A DNA stretch of 64,000 bases from UBA1413 sp964567485 (GCA_964567485.1 CAZMMX010000009.1:22089-86088), one strand, 5' to 3'. Shown: positions 46,001 through 54,458, numbered from the stretch's first letter. Made by a program: numbers and translations. The notes: generated by a model from the letters alone, not told the origin.

Positions 46001-46097
46001 CACCCTTTATGTCGTTCCGGCCATTTATATGTACATCTCCAGTGAATCCAAAAATATCAGCAATGAACCACGTCCTGCCGAAATTGAAAACAGCTAG
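43038..46097 (+). CDS. RND family inner-membrane efflux pump (HAE1/AcrB type)
   Basis: This 1019-residue protein has the RND layout of 12 helices and two large periplasmic loops. The N-terminus SIASTSIKRPVLATVFSLVILLFG is typical of the Bacteroidota branch. The proton-relay residues are D400-D401 (GLVVDDAIVMMEN) in helix 4 and K912 (LVSKNGILIVEFAN) in helix 10. This matches the Asp-Asp/Lys set of AcrB and argues for proton-driven multidrug or lipophile export rather than metal export. Porter-domain motifs include SVDPPIISVSTSYPGANSDVIE. It is coupled to the adaptor upstream and overlaps the channel gene by 35 bases. Confidence 0.94.
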   Translation: MSIASTSIKRPVLATVFSLVILLFGLIGITYLGVREFPSVDPPIISVSTSYPGANSDVIETQITEPLEQSINGIPGIRTLTSRSSQGSSNISVEFELSVDLETAANDVRDKVSQAQRFLPRDCDPPTVSKADADASPIMMIAVKSPKRSLLELSEIAELTFKEQLQTISGVSAVMIWGEKRYAMRLWLDPAKLAGYQMTPLDVRNAIQRENVELPAGSVEGNTTQLTIRTLGLMTTPAEFNNLIIRQSGDQLIRVKDIGRAELGPEDLRGIMKMNGIPMVATVVVPQPGANHIDIVDDVYERLEYIKKDLPDDVVIEVGFDNTEYIRSSIKEVMTTIYLAFVLVVIIIFIFLRDWRTTLIPILVIPVSLVGAFFVMYLADFTINVLTLLAIVLSIGLVVDDAIVMMENIYVKIEKGMTPLEAGLKGSDEIFFAIIATTITLVAVFIPIVFLEGMTGRLFREFSIVIAGAVAISSFVALTLTPMLSTKLLKTRHKRSKAFNWSEKYFVKLNNVYQSTLDAFLRKKIWAVVILLISGGLIFYLWSNIPAEMAPLEDRSQMNINITSQEGSTYEFNLAYVEDLGNLVEQTVPEAEMVTTMIRGGGGFVRVVLKDPSERERSQQEIANQLTAELRKKTKARSNVMQQSTFGGRRAGLPIQYVLQATSIEKLREVLPAFMAAVNENPTFVMADVNLKFTKPELQIVINRDKANLLGVSTQNIGQTLQLALSGQRFGYFIMNGKQYQIFGELHRQDRNKPLDLKSLYVRSNNGAMIQLDNFVTLVETTAPPQLYRYNRFVAATISAGLAEGKTISQGLEEMDKIAATVLDDTFRTALAGDSKDFTESSSSLMFAFLLAILLIFLVLSAQFESFKDPIIVMMTVPLALTGALVFMWTFGVTMNIFSQIGIIMLIGLVSKNGILIVEFANQRKEAGYNKADAIRYSAAARFRPILMTSLSTILGILPLALGWGEGAQSRVAMGIAVVGGMTLSMVLTLYVVPAIYMYISSESKNISNEPRPAEIENS

Positions 46098-47424
46098 CCG
46101 ATATGCCCTGCTTCTGATGAGCCTGGCCCTGTTACCACCAACCCTCGCGGCACAGGAACAGGTGATTGTCGACATGGCTTCCTGCATCGTCACGGGACTG
46201 GAGAACAACTTCGACGTGCAGATCGCCCGCAATAACCAAACCATTGCCGACAATAACCTCACCCGCGGAAATGCCGGATTTCTTCCGGAAGTCACCCTCA
46301 CCAACCGTTTCGGAGGAACCCTGAACACCACCAGCCAGTCGCTGCGTGACGGGGGAAATATCACCACCGAAGGCATTCATAATACAACGGGGTCAGCCGC
46401 ACTTAACCTGGGAATCAATATTTTCCGGGGCTTCCAGGTGCAAACCACTTACCAGAAACTGCAAGAGCTGAAAAACATCGGCGCTTTGAATGCCCAAATG
46501 TCCATGGAAAACCTGGTAGCCCAAATTGCCTCGGAATATTACTTTTACGTGGAGCAGGTCAGCCTGTATAACAATCTGGCCTACGCGGTGACCCTCTCCC
46601 GCGAAAGGGTCCGCATCGACGAACAACGATACCTCCTGGGAGCCTCCTCCAAACTCGACTTGCTGCAGTCCATCGTCTATTTCAATGCCGACAGCAGCCG
46701 CCTCGACAAGCAGACCGAAGTTCTGCATACTTCCCAGGTACGGCTCAATGAACTCATGGCCACCGGTGACCCCGGGAAACACATCCTCCCCCGTGATACC
46801 GCCATCTCCATCAACGAAAATCTTAACTATCAGGAGCTTCTGGAGGCCACGCTCAGGCTGAATACCAGCCTGCTGATCGCCGCCAAAAACCAGGTAGTGT
46901 CCGGTCTCGACTATAAGATCATCCAGTCGCAAAGCTATCCCTATCTGACGGCTTCCACAGGATATGCCTATAACTACAACGGCTATGAAGCCTCTACCCT
47001 CAGAAACCAACAGGTGAGGGGCATGAATTACGGCGTTACCCTGGGCTTCGACATTTTTGACGGTTATAATAAAAAACGGCAGCAGGCCAATGCCCGCATC
47101 GAAATGGAAAACCGGGAATACCAATACCGCGAAATCGAACAGGCCGTGAAAGCCGATTTGATCACCATCTTTTACGGATACGAAAACAACCTCCGTCTGC
47201 TGCGCCTCGAAGAACAAAACCTGGCCGTAGCCCGCGAGAACCTGGAAATCGCCATGGAGCGCTATAAACTGGGAAGCCTCGCAGGCATAGAACTCCGCGA
47301 AGTCCAGAAAAGCCTCCTCGACGCCGAAGAACGCCTGATCTCGGTGAAATACCAAACCAAGATTGCCGAAATCTCCCTCCTTCAAATCTCAGGCAACATC
47401 ATGGATCTGGTCCCCGGAAGCTGA
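46063..47424 (+). CDS. TolC-family outer-membrane efflux channel
   Basis: The start is placed at ATG 46063, giving 453 residues and the signal peptide YALLLMSLALLPPTLAAQEQ. The upstream part of the frame only repeats the 3' end of the pump gene in another frame. Two repeated halves are visible, each with long amphipathic helices: ASCIVTGLENNFDVQIARNNQTIADNNL and a second one from ATLRLNTSLLIAAKNQVVSG. Membrane beta-strand pairs lie between them (TASTGYAYNYNG, GVTLGFDIFDGYNKKRQQ). It completes an adaptor-pump-channel operon with overlapping genes. The gap to the GH5 gene is only 54 bases, with no terminator visible. Confidence 0.93.
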   Translation: MNHVLPKLKTASRYALLLMSLALLPPTLAAQEQVIVDMASCIVTGLENNFDVQIARNNQTIADNNLTRGNAGFLPEVTLTNRFGGTLNTTSQSLRDGGNITTEGIHNTTGSAALNLGINIFRGFQVQTTYQKLQELKNIGALNAQMSMENLVAQIASEYYFYVEQVSLYNNLAYAVTLSRERVRIDEQRYLLGASSKLDLLQSIVYFNADSSRLDKQTEVLHTSQVRLNELMATGDPGKHILPRDTAISINENLNYQELLEATLRLNTSLLIAAKNQVVSGLDYKIIQSQSYPYLTASTGYAYNYNGYEASTLRNQQVRGMNYGVTLGFDIFDGYNKKRQQANARIEMENREYQYREIEQAVKADLITIFYGYENNLRLLRLEEQNLAVARENLEIAMERYKLGSLAGIELREVQKSLLDAEERLISVKYQTKIAEISLLQISGNIMDLVPGS

Positions 47425-47478
47425 CTTTCTCGATTTTTCACTACCTTGCACTCTGAAATGACAAAATTCCGAAGTGCA

Positions 47479-48732
47479 ATGAGAAAATTCCTCTTCCCGG
47501 CGCTGGCTTCAATTATGCTGGTTTGGGCCTTTACACAGTGCGACACCCCTGTCTCCCCGGCATCAAAACCCGGATTCATCACCATCAGCGGTCCTGACCT
47601 CTATACTCCCGACGGAGAGAAATTCTTCATCAGGGGGACCAATCTGGGCAATTGGCTCAACCCCGAGGGGTATATGTTCCGTTTCAGCCGCACCAGCAGC
47701 GCCCGCCTGATCGACCAGGCATTCCGCGAAATGGTGGGACCTGATTTTACCGATGAATTCTGGAAACTCTTCAAGGACAACTACATCACCCGCGAGGATA
47801 TCCGGTATATAAAAAGCACCGGCATGAATTCTATCAGGGTGCCCTTCCATTACAAGCTCTTCACCGATGAGGACTATATGGGCCTTTATGCTCAGCAGGA
47901 TGGCTTCCAGCGGCTCGACAGCGTGGTGGAATGGTGCCGCGAATCAGGACTTTACATCATCCTCGACATGCATGATGCCCCCGGCGGACAAACCGGCGAC
48001 AACATCGACGACAGCTATGGCTACCCCTGGCTGCTGGTCAGTGAACCAAGCCAGCAGCGCTTTGTGGAAATCTGGCAGAAGATCGCGGAACATTATGCCG
48101 ATGAACCGGTGATCCTGGGGTACGACCTTCTCAACGAACCCATCGCCACTTACTTCGCCAGTGAATATGACCTTCTCAACCCACGACTGGAACCCCTTTA
48201 CAAAAAGGCCGTGGCTGCCATCCGCGAAGTAGACAAAAACCATATCGTCGTGTTGGGAGGCGCCCAGTGGAACGGGAATTTCAAGCTCTTCACCGACGCG
48301 ACATTCGACGACAAAATCATGTACACCTGCCACCGTTACTGGAGCGACACCCTGCAAGCCAATATCCAGGATTTCGTCGATTTCCGCGACAGCGTTAACC
48401 TGCCCATGTACATGGGGGAAACCGGCGAAAATAGCGACCAGTGGATCGCCGCCTGGACCCGCCTGATGGAGAACAACAACATCGGCTACCATTACTGGCC
48501 CTATAAACGGATGGGAAATCCCAGTTCCGTGCTGAACATCGCCACCCCCGAAAACTGGGACTCCATAGTGGCCTTCACCCAGCATCAGCGCCTCCATTTC
48601 GGGGAAATCCGCAACGTCAGACCCGACCAGGAAATGGTACGCAAAGCCCTTCTCGACCTTATTGAGAATTGCAAATTCGAAAACTGCACCAAAAACGAAG
48701 GCTACATCCGCGCCATGGGCATGACACCCTAA
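47479..48732 (+). CDS. GH5 family glycosidase, lipoprotein
   Basis: From ATG 47479 (MRKFLFPALASIMLVWAFTQC, a lipoprotein signal) this is 417 residues. The TIM barrel shows the GH5 pattern: RGTNLGNWLNPEGYMF, STGMNSIRVPFHYKLF, ILDMHDAPGGQTGDN, the acid/base E220 in YDLLNEPIA and the nucleophile E314 in YMGETGEN. The W of YHYWPYKRMG near the eighth strand is the usual active-site aromatic. The family covers endo-glucanases, mannanases and many exo-acting enzymes; the subfamily cannot be fixed here. It is the only possible endo-acting glycosidase in the window. An upstream ATG at 47446 is open but would precede the signal peptide. Confidence 0.88.
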   Translation: MRKFLFPALASIMLVWAFTQCDTPVSPASKPGFITISGPDLYTPDGEKFFIRGTNLGNWLNPEGYMFRFSRTSSARLIDQAFREMVGPDFTDEFWKLFKDNYITREDIRYIKSTGMNSIRVPFHYKLFTDEDYMGLYAQQDGFQRLDSVVEWCRESGLYIILDMHDAPGGQTGDNIDDSYGYPWLLVSEPSQQRFVEIWQKIAEHYADEPVILGYDLLNEPIATYFASEYDLLNPRLEPLYKKAVAAIREVDKNHIVVLGGAQWNGNFKLFTDATFDDKIMYTCHRYWSDTLQANIQDFVDFRDSVNLPMYMGETGENSDQWIAAWTRLMENNNIGYHYWPYKRMGNPSSVLNIATPENWDSIVAFTQHQRLHFGEIRNVRPDQEMVRKALLDLIENCKFENCTKNEGYIRAMGMTP

Positions 48733-48824
48733 ACAGATACGGAACTCCCTGATGTCAAAAAGCCCGGAATACCCAGAAATTAAGGAAGGTTATAAAACCA
48801 TGAACCCATAATTCACCAACATCT

Positions 48825-48878
48825 ATGAGATCCCTGAGCCGCCTGAGATCCCTGAGCCGCCTGAAATCACCGGGATGC
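48825..48878 (+). repeat. 18-bp tandem repeat at the start of the GH95 gene
   Basis: The unit CTGAGATCCCTGAGCCGC occurs almost perfectly twice (48825-48842 with ATG as its first codon, and 48843-48860). A diverged third copy follows at 48861-48878, and CTGAGATC/CTGAGCCT fragments continue to about 48915. It encodes repeated RSLSRL in the signal-peptide n-region. In-frame unit changes would alter leader length without breaking the gene. Confidence 0.75.
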
Positions 48879-51347
48879 CTGAGATCATTGAGCCTTCCGG
48901 GATGCCTGAGCCTCCTTTTTCCGGTTTTTATTTTCTGGACCTGCCAGGGAGAGAGGGAGCCGGAAGCCGGGAAACTCCGCCTCTGGTTCCGGGAACCGGC
49001 AACGATCTGGGAAGCTACACTGCCCCTGGGTAACGGACATATCGGGATGATGCCCGATGGGGGTATTCTCCGGGAAAAAATAGGTCTGAATGACATCACC
49101 CTATGGTCAGGAGGGGTACAGGATGCCGATAATTACGAGGCGGCCCAACACCTTCCTGAAATCCGCAGACTTCTCTTCGAAGGGAAAAATGACCAGGCCC
49201 AGGAGCTGGTCTACCAAACCTTCGGCTGCAAGGGAGCTGGTTCGGGCTTCGGCAACGGGACCAAGGTTCCCTATGGGAGCTTTGAAACCTTGGGAAACCT
49301 CTATTTAGAATTCAAAACAGATTCTCAAGCCATCCCTGATGATTACAGCCGATGGCTCTCTCTTGACGATGCCACGGCCCATACCACCTTTACCCTCGAC
49401 GGGGTCAAGCACCTGCGTGAGTATTTCACCAGTTTCGCCAACGATGTGGGGGTCATCAGGCTTTCGGCCAGCGAAAAGGGAAAGGTCAGCTTCAGAATCA
49501 GGCTTGACCGTCCTGAGAAATTTACGACGGGTGCTGAAGGAAACCTGCTGAAGATGGAGGGACAATTAAACAACGGCACCGACGGCAGGGGAATGCAATA
49601 TCAGGTGTTGGTGACGGTTAAAAACAAAGGGGGCAAGCTGCGGAGCGACAACGACTGCCTGGTGGTCGAAGGTGCCCATGAAGCTGAAGTTTACTTCTCG
49701 GCGGGTACCAACTTTAAAAACCCGGCGTTTAAAACCGCAGTCCGGGAAAAACTGGACCGGGCAACAGCCGCCAAATACAGCAGCAATAAAAAGGCACACC
49801 AGCGTGCTTATCAGGAATTCTTTGACCGGGTTGAACTGGACCTTCCCGTAAATCCAGAGCGGGAATTAATGACCACCCCTGACCGGCTGATGGCCTTCGC
49901 CGAAAATCCCGAGGATAATGGCCTGGTGAACCTCTATTTTCAGTATGGGCGCTACCTGCTGATCAGCAGTACCCATGCCGGGTTGTTACCGCCCAACTTG
50001 CAGGGGCTTTGGGCCAATACCATCCATACCCCCTGGAACGGGGATTATCATCTCAACATCAACGTTCAGATGAATCACTGGCCGGCGGAGATTACCAACC
50101 TCGCAGAGCTGCACCGGCCCCTGATCGGGCTGACCAAAGAGTTGGTGAAACCAGGCAGTAAAACGGCAAAGATCTTCTACAACGCCGACGGTTGGGTCGC
50201 CCATATGATGACCAATGTATGGGGATTCACGGCGCCCGGGGAACATCCCTCCTGGGGGGCCACCAATACCGGGGGAGCCTGGCTCTGCGCCCACCTGTGG
50301 GAACATTACGACTACAACCGGGATACCGCTTACCTTCGTGAGATCTATCCGGTATTAAGGGGAGCATCGCAGTTTTTCCTCGACATGCTGGTGGAAGAAC
50401 CGCATCATGGGTGGCTGGTGACGGCCCCTACCACCTCTCCTGAAAATGCATTTCTGATGCCGGGAAGCCGGAAACCTGTCCATATATGTATGGGCTCCAC
50501 CATGGATAACCAGCTCATCAGGGAGCTGTTCGGGAATACCATGGCCTCAGCAAAACTTCTGGCCATGGATGATTCCCTGACGCAACGCCTGTCAGAAGCC
50601 TCTGCCAAGCTGCCTCCCAACCGCATCGGCAGTGACGGCCGCCTGATGGAGTGGCTGGAAGAATATGAAGAGGAAGAGCCGCACCACCGCCATTCTTCCC
50701 ATTTGTACGGGCTCCATCCGGGGAACCAGATCACTCCGGAACAGACCCCTGACCTGGCCGCGGCAGCACGCAAATCCCTGGAACGTCGTGGTGACGGCGG
50801 CACAGGATGGTCACGCGCCTGGAAAGTCAATTTCTGGGCACGCCTCCATGACGGAAACCACGCCTTCTCCCTTCTCAGGAACCTGCTGGAACCCGCTTTT
50901 GACACGGAACTTAATTATACCAGCAATGGAGGGACCTACCCCAATCTCTTCTGTGCACATCCTCCCTTTCAGATGGATGGAAACTGGGGTGGGTGCGCGG
51001 GCATTGCCGAAATGTTCCTGCAGAGCCACGCCGGCTTTATCCACCTGATCCCGGCCTTACCCGACCAGTTCAGTGAAGGATCCTTCAGGGGACTTCGCGC
51101 CCGCGGAGGATTCACCGTTGCGGCCAACTGGAAGGAGAAAAAATTACTGAAGGCCCTTATCGAAGCTTCCTGTGACTCGGAAGCACGCATCAGGTGCACC
51201 GGGGAAACCCTGCCCACCGCCACGATTAACGGCAAACCCACCGAAATCACCACCGACGGGATATTCATGACATTCTCCCTCAGGAAAGGAGACCTGCTCT
51301 CCCTGGTCTTCAGCCAGGATAGTTCACCTGACCTCCCAGAGCATTAA
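48825..51347 (+). CDS. GH95 family glycosidase (alpha-L-fucosidase/galactosidase type)
   Basis: This 840-residue protein has the GH95 layout. An N-terminal beta-sandwich (LWFREPATIWEATLPLGNGHIGMM, LNDITLWSGG) is followed by a linker, an (alpha/alpha)6 barrel and a C-terminal sandwich. Active-site blocks are N411-I-N413 (YHLNINVQMNHWPAE) and D718 (FQMDGNWGGCAGIAEM), matching the two Asn and the Asp that activate water in Bifidobacterium AfcA, plus EEPHHRHSSHLYGLHPG. It is an inverting enzyme for terminal alpha-1,2-L-fucose or alpha-L-galactose. The first 40 residues are odd: an Arg/Ser/Leu-rich stretch made by an 18-bp repeat precedes the hydrophobic core and a Cys40 after FWT. Confidence 0.9.
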   Translation: MRSLSRLRSLSRLKSPGCLRSLSLPGCLSLLFPVFIFWTCQGEREPEAGKLRLWFREPATIWEATLPLGNGHIGMMPDGGILREKIGLNDITLWSGGVQDADNYEAAQHLPEIRRLLFEGKNDQAQELVYQTFGCKGAGSGFGNGTKVPYGSFETLGNLYLEFKTDSQAIPDDYSRWLSLDDATAHTTFTLDGVKHLREYFTSFANDVGVIRLSASEKGKVSFRIRLDRPEKFTTGAEGNLLKMEGQLNNGTDGRGMQYQVLVTVKNKGGKLRSDNDCLVVEGAHEAEVYFSAGTNFKNPAFKTAVREKLDRATAAKYSSNKKAHQRAYQEFFDRVELDLPVNPERELMTTPDRLMAFAENPEDNGLVNLYFQYGRYLLISSTHAGLLPPNLQGLWANTIHTPWNGDYHLNINVQMNHWPAEITNLAELHRPLIGLTKELVKPGSKTAKIFYNADGWVAHMMTNVWGFTAPGEHPSWGATNTGGAWLCAHLWEHYDYNRDTAYLREIYPVLRGASQFFLDMLVEEPHHGWLVTAPTTSPENAFLMPGSRKPVHICMGSTMDNQLIRELFGNTMASAKLLAMDDSLTQRLSEASAKLPPNRIGSDGRLMEWLEEYEEEEPHHRHSSHLYGLHPGNQITPEQTPDLAAAARKSLERRGDGGTGWSRAWKVNFWARLHDGNHAFSLLRNLLEPAFDTELNYTSNGGTYPNLFCAHPPFQMDGNWGGCAGIAEMFLQSHAGFIHLIPALPDQFSEGSFRGLRARGGFTVAANWKEKKLLKALIEASCDSEARIRCTGETLPTATINGKPTEITTDGIFMTFSLRKGDLLSLVFSQDSSPDLPEH

Positions 51348-51447
51348 GACGGGGCTGATGCTCAGGCAATAAACCCCGCAAAATCACTCCCGGAATTGGC
51401 TTTCTACCCTATTTGTTGTAACTTGTATTTATAAAAACAGAAGGCTC

Positions 51448-52431
51448 ATGAAGAGAAACCATTTGATTCCCGCGATACTCATGATATTCATCCATGTATT
51501 CCTTTCATCACCCGGGCAACAGCCCCATTGTCTGGCGATCCACGGAGGCGCGGGGGTGATGGACAGGGAAAAGATGTCACCGGAACGGCAGGAACAATAC
51601 CTTTTCCATCTTGACCGGGCTTTACACACCGGGGATTCTGTGCTACGCACCGGGGGAACGGCAGTGGATGCCGTGGTGGCCACCATAATGGTCCTGGAAG
51701 AGTGCCCCCTTTTCAACGCCGGAAAGGGAGCCGTTTTCTCCTGGGAAGGGAAAAATGAACTCGACGCATCCATCATGGACGGGGCTACTCTGAAGGCGGG
51801 AGCAGTAGCCGGAGTAACCACCATCCGGAATCCCATCAGGGCGGCACGGGCGGTCATGGAGAACTCACCCCATGTTTTGCTCAGTGGCAAAGGAGCCGCT
51901 GAATTTGCCCGGGAACAGAAACTCCCTCTGGTAAAAAACCGTCACTTTTACACCCGCGAAAGGTATGACCAGCTAAAGGCGCTAAAGAAAAAAAAACGGG
52001 AAAGGGAACAGGCCGACAACCATGGCACCGTGGGCTGTGTGGCCCTCGACCAATACGGCAACCTCTGTGCAGGAACCTCAACGGGAGGGATGACCGGAAA
52101 GCGGTATGGGCGCATCGGCGACGCCCCGTTAATCGGGGCAGGCAACTACGCTGATAATATCAGTTGTGCGGTTTCCTGTACCGGCCACGGCGAATTTTTC
52201 ATACGCGCCGGCGTCGCCCGCGAAGTGGCCGCCCGAATGGAATATGGCGGCGCCCATCTTGAAGAAGCAGCCTCCGGGGCATTGCATAAGCTCACCCAAA
52301 TGGGAGGCACCGGCGGATGCATTGCCCTGGACACCCGCGGAAACATCACCATGCCCTTCAATACCCCCGGAATGTTCCGGGGATATATACGATCAACAGG
52401 AGAAATAGTAACCGCCATTTTCGCCCACTAA
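51448..52431 (+). CDS. Ntn-hydrolase asparaginase / isoaspartyl peptidase, secreted
   Basis: This 327-residue precursor has an N-terminal signal peptide (LIPAILMIFIHVFLSSPG). It belongs to the type 2 (plant-type) asparaginase family: LAIHGGAGVMDRE at the start, GGTAVDAVVATIMVLEECPLFNAGKG, and the autoproteolysis site before T194 in DNHGTVGCVALD. That Thr becomes the N-terminal nucleophile of the beta subunit. GTSTGGMTGKRYGRIGDAPLIGAG binds the substrate carboxylate. Members cleave asparagine, isoaspartyl dipeptides or glycosylasparagine; the secreted form could remove glycans or repair peptides outside the cytoplasm. The stop overlaps the next start (TAATG). Confidence 0.9.
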   Translation: MKRNHLIPAILMIFIHVFLSSPGQQPHCLAIHGGAGVMDREKMSPERQEQYLFHLDRALHTGDSVLRTGGTAVDAVVATIMVLEECPLFNAGKGAVFSWEGKNELDASIMDGATLKAGAVAGVTTIRNPIRAARAVMENSPHVLLSGKGAAEFAREQKLPLVKNRHFYTRERYDQLKALKKKKREREQADNHGTVGCVALDQYGNLCAGTSTGGMTGKRYGRIGDAPLIGAGNYADNISCAVSCTGHGEFFIRAGVAREVAARMEYGGAHLEEAASGALHKLTQMGGTGGCIALDTRGNITMPFNTPGMFRGYIRSTGEIVTAIFAH

Positions 52432-53249
52432 TGGAAAGGAGAATTTTTCTGCAGACGCTGGTTTTCAGTTCGGGACTTCTTATCTTTAACCGGATAAAAA
52501 CAGGAGAAATGAAAAATCAGGACAACCCCCTCAGGCTGCGAATGATCTACAACAATATTGGAGAATCACCCGGGCTGAAGGGGGCATGGGGACTTGCGGT
52601 ATGGATTGAAGGGGAAAACGGGGTCATTCTGTTTGACACCGGCGGTGACGCTTCGGTCTTACGTGACAACATAGAACATGCCGGTCTCGAACCCGGCAGA
52701 ATTTCCACCATCGTGATCTCCCATGATCACTGGGATCATAGAAACGGCCTTGATTACATCCTCGAAGCCTCATCTCACAGCCCCGAAATCCTGGTCCCGG
52801 AAGAAGTGGCGGACCATTATGCGCAAAAATACCCCGGAGGCAGGGTCAAAGGCATTTCGGGTCCTGCGGAGATTTCTCCCGGAATATGGAGTACCGGAAG
52901 CCTGAAAACCACCTATAAAGGAGCCGACCTCTTCGAACAGGCCTTGATCTTTGTGCGCGGCAGCAAGCTGGTTCTTCTTACCGGCTGTTCACATCCGGGA
53001 ATTGTCGAAATCGTACAAAGGGTAAACCAGACCTTCCCCGGAAAGAGAATTGCCCTGGTGGCCGGAGGATTTCACCTGGGGAGTGAAAACGACGCGGGAA
53101 TTCTGGAAATATCGGAGCTCCTGCGGCAGGAAGGGGTGGAAAAGCTGGCCCCGTCACATTGTACGGGAGACCAGGCCATCGCTTTATTCCGGAAGGAATG
53201 GGGAGCAAATTTCGTGGATTTCAACCTGGGAGACGACTTAATCCTTTAG
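52431..53249 (+). CDS. Metallo-beta-lactamase-fold hydrolase
   Basis: The start is set at ATG 52431, which overlaps the asparaginase stop, giving 272 residues. The N-terminus ERRIFLQTLVFSSGLLIF looks like a short twin-arginine or uncleaved signal, so the protein may be exported. The metal motif is SHDHWDHRNG (HxHxDH), with further ligands expected at TGCSHPG and GGFHLG and the closing HCTGDQA. This is the F420/7,8-dihydropterin synthase-like branch of the fold (FDTGGDASVLRDNIEHAGLEP), whose substrates are mostly unknown. It is translationally coupled to the asparaginase and lies 12 bases before GH105. Confidence 0.85.
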   Translation: MERRIFLQTLVFSSGLLIFNRIKTGEMKNQDNPLRLRMIYNNIGESPGLKGAWGLAVWIEGENGVILFDTGGDASVLRDNIEHAGLEPGRISTIVISHDHWDHRNGLDYILEASSHSPEILVPEEVADHYAQKYPGGRVKGISGPAEISPGIWSTGSLKTTYKGADLFEQALIFVRGSKLVLLTGCSHPGIVEIVQRVNQTFPGKRIALVAGGFHLGSENDAGILEISELLRQEGVEKLAPSHCTGDQAIALFRKEWGANFVDFNLGDDLIL

Positions 53250-53261
53250 AAATTTCCACAA

Positions 53262-54389
53262 ATGAGACGAAAAATCACCCTTATGGCAATGGTGCTGATG
53301 ATCAATGCCATTTCCGCGGCGCAACCATTCCCGGCAAAGGAGAGTGTCTTGCAGAAAATGATCCAGGCCAACGACTATTTCATGCAGAAGTGGCCTGACC
53401 CCGGAGCTCCCATCGTGGGGGAGAGGGTACGCCCCAGTAACATATGGACGAGGGCCTCCTATTATGAGGGGTTGATGGCTTTGTATAAAATCAGTCCCGA
53501 CAAACGGTATATCGACTATGCCGTGCAATGGGGTGAAGCCCACAAGTGGGGACTGGCATGGAAAAATGACAACCGGAATGCCGACGACATGGGTTGCGGC
53601 CAGACCTATATCGACCTATACAGAATCGATCCGAAGCCTGAAAGAATCAAGCGCATTAAGGATGCCATAGATAAAATGTGCGCCTCCGAAAAAGTCGACG
53701 ACTGGTGGTGGATTGACGCCCTCCAAATGGCCATGCCTGTCTTTGCCCGCCTGGGCACCCTCGAAAACGACGATAAGTACTGGGACCGCATGTACACCAT
53801 GTATATGCACACCCGCAATGTGGAAGGAGGAAAAGGGTTATACAACCGCAAAGACCACCTCTGGTGGAGGGATAAGGATTTTGTACCCCCCTACCGGGAA
53901 CCCAACGGTGAGGATTGTTACTGGTCACGGGGCAACGGCTGGGTGATCGCCGCCATGGCCCGGGTACTGGAACAGAACCCCCCGTCAGAAAAACACAAAA
54001 AAGAGTACAGCCGTATGCTGAAGAATATGGCCTCAGCCCTTCTGAAAGTACAGCGGGAAGACGGATTCTGGAACGTCAGCCTTCACGACCCCGGAAATTA
54101 CGGCGGCCCCGAAAGCTCAGGAACGGCCTTTTTTGTCTATGGCATGGCCTGGGGAATCAACCATGGTTATCTCAAAAAAGAGAAATACCTCCCGGCACTC
54201 CTTAAGGGCTGGAACGCCTTGTGTAACCAGGCCCTCCACGAAAACGGCTTTATTGGATATATGCAGGGAACCGGCAAAGAACCCGCTTCCAGCCAACCCG
54301 TCGGATATGACACCATGCCCAACTTCGAGGATTACGGTCTCGGCGCATTCCTCCTGGCGGGCAGCGAAATCTACCAATTGGCCAGATAA
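53262..54389 (+). CDS. GH105 unsaturated glucuronyl/galacturonyl hydrolase
   Basis: This 375-residue protein has a signal peptide (MRRKITLMAMVLMINAISAAQ). The (alpha/alpha)6 barrel carries the GH105 signature: D108-D109 in NADDMGCGQTYIDLY and D152 in WWWIDALQMAMPVFARLG, which corresponds to the catalytic Asp143 of Bacillus YteR. YWSRGNGWVIAAMARVL is also typical. These enzymes hydrate the 4,5-double bond of uronic acid ends left by polysaccharide lyases, so a pectin, rhamnogalacturonan or ulvan-type oligosaccharide passed through a lyase is implied, although no lyase is in the window. It ends the unit asparaginase-MBL-GH105 and is followed by a strong terminator. Confidence 0.93.
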   Translation: MRRKITLMAMVLMINAISAAQPFPAKESVLQKMIQANDYFMQKWPDPGAPIVGERVRPSNIWTRASYYEGLMALYKISPDKRYIDYAVQWGEAHKWGLAWKNDNRNADDMGCGQTYIDLYRIDPKPERIKRIKDAIDKMCASEKVDDWWWIDALQMAMPVFARLGTLENDDKYWDRMYTMYMHTRNVEGGKGLYNRKDHLWWRDKDFVPPYREPNGEDCYWSRGNGWVIAAMARVLEQNPPSEKHKKEYSRMLKNMASALLKVQREDGFWNVSLHDPGNYGGPESSGTAFFVYGMAWGINHGYLKKEKYLPALLKGWNALCNQALHENGFIGYMQGTGKEPASSQPVGYDTMPNFEDYGLGAFLLAGSEIYQLAR

Positions 54390-54458
54390 TCCTTTCTCAA
54401 AAAGTCAGCCCTGAATAACCGCACCTCGTCATCTGAAGGGGCCGGCTCCATTAGAGTG

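Noticed and set aside
45396..46376. A 326-codon minus-strand frame opposite the efflux pump and channel
   Set aside because: It is antisense to two clear RND components and the product is low-complexity His/Gly/Asp-rich sequence.
47479..48732. Assignment of the GH5 as a xyloglucanase (GH5_4), which would make this a xyloglucan locus
   Set aside because: The visible motifs only fix the family. No GH31 xylosidase is present, so the subfamily and substrate were left open.
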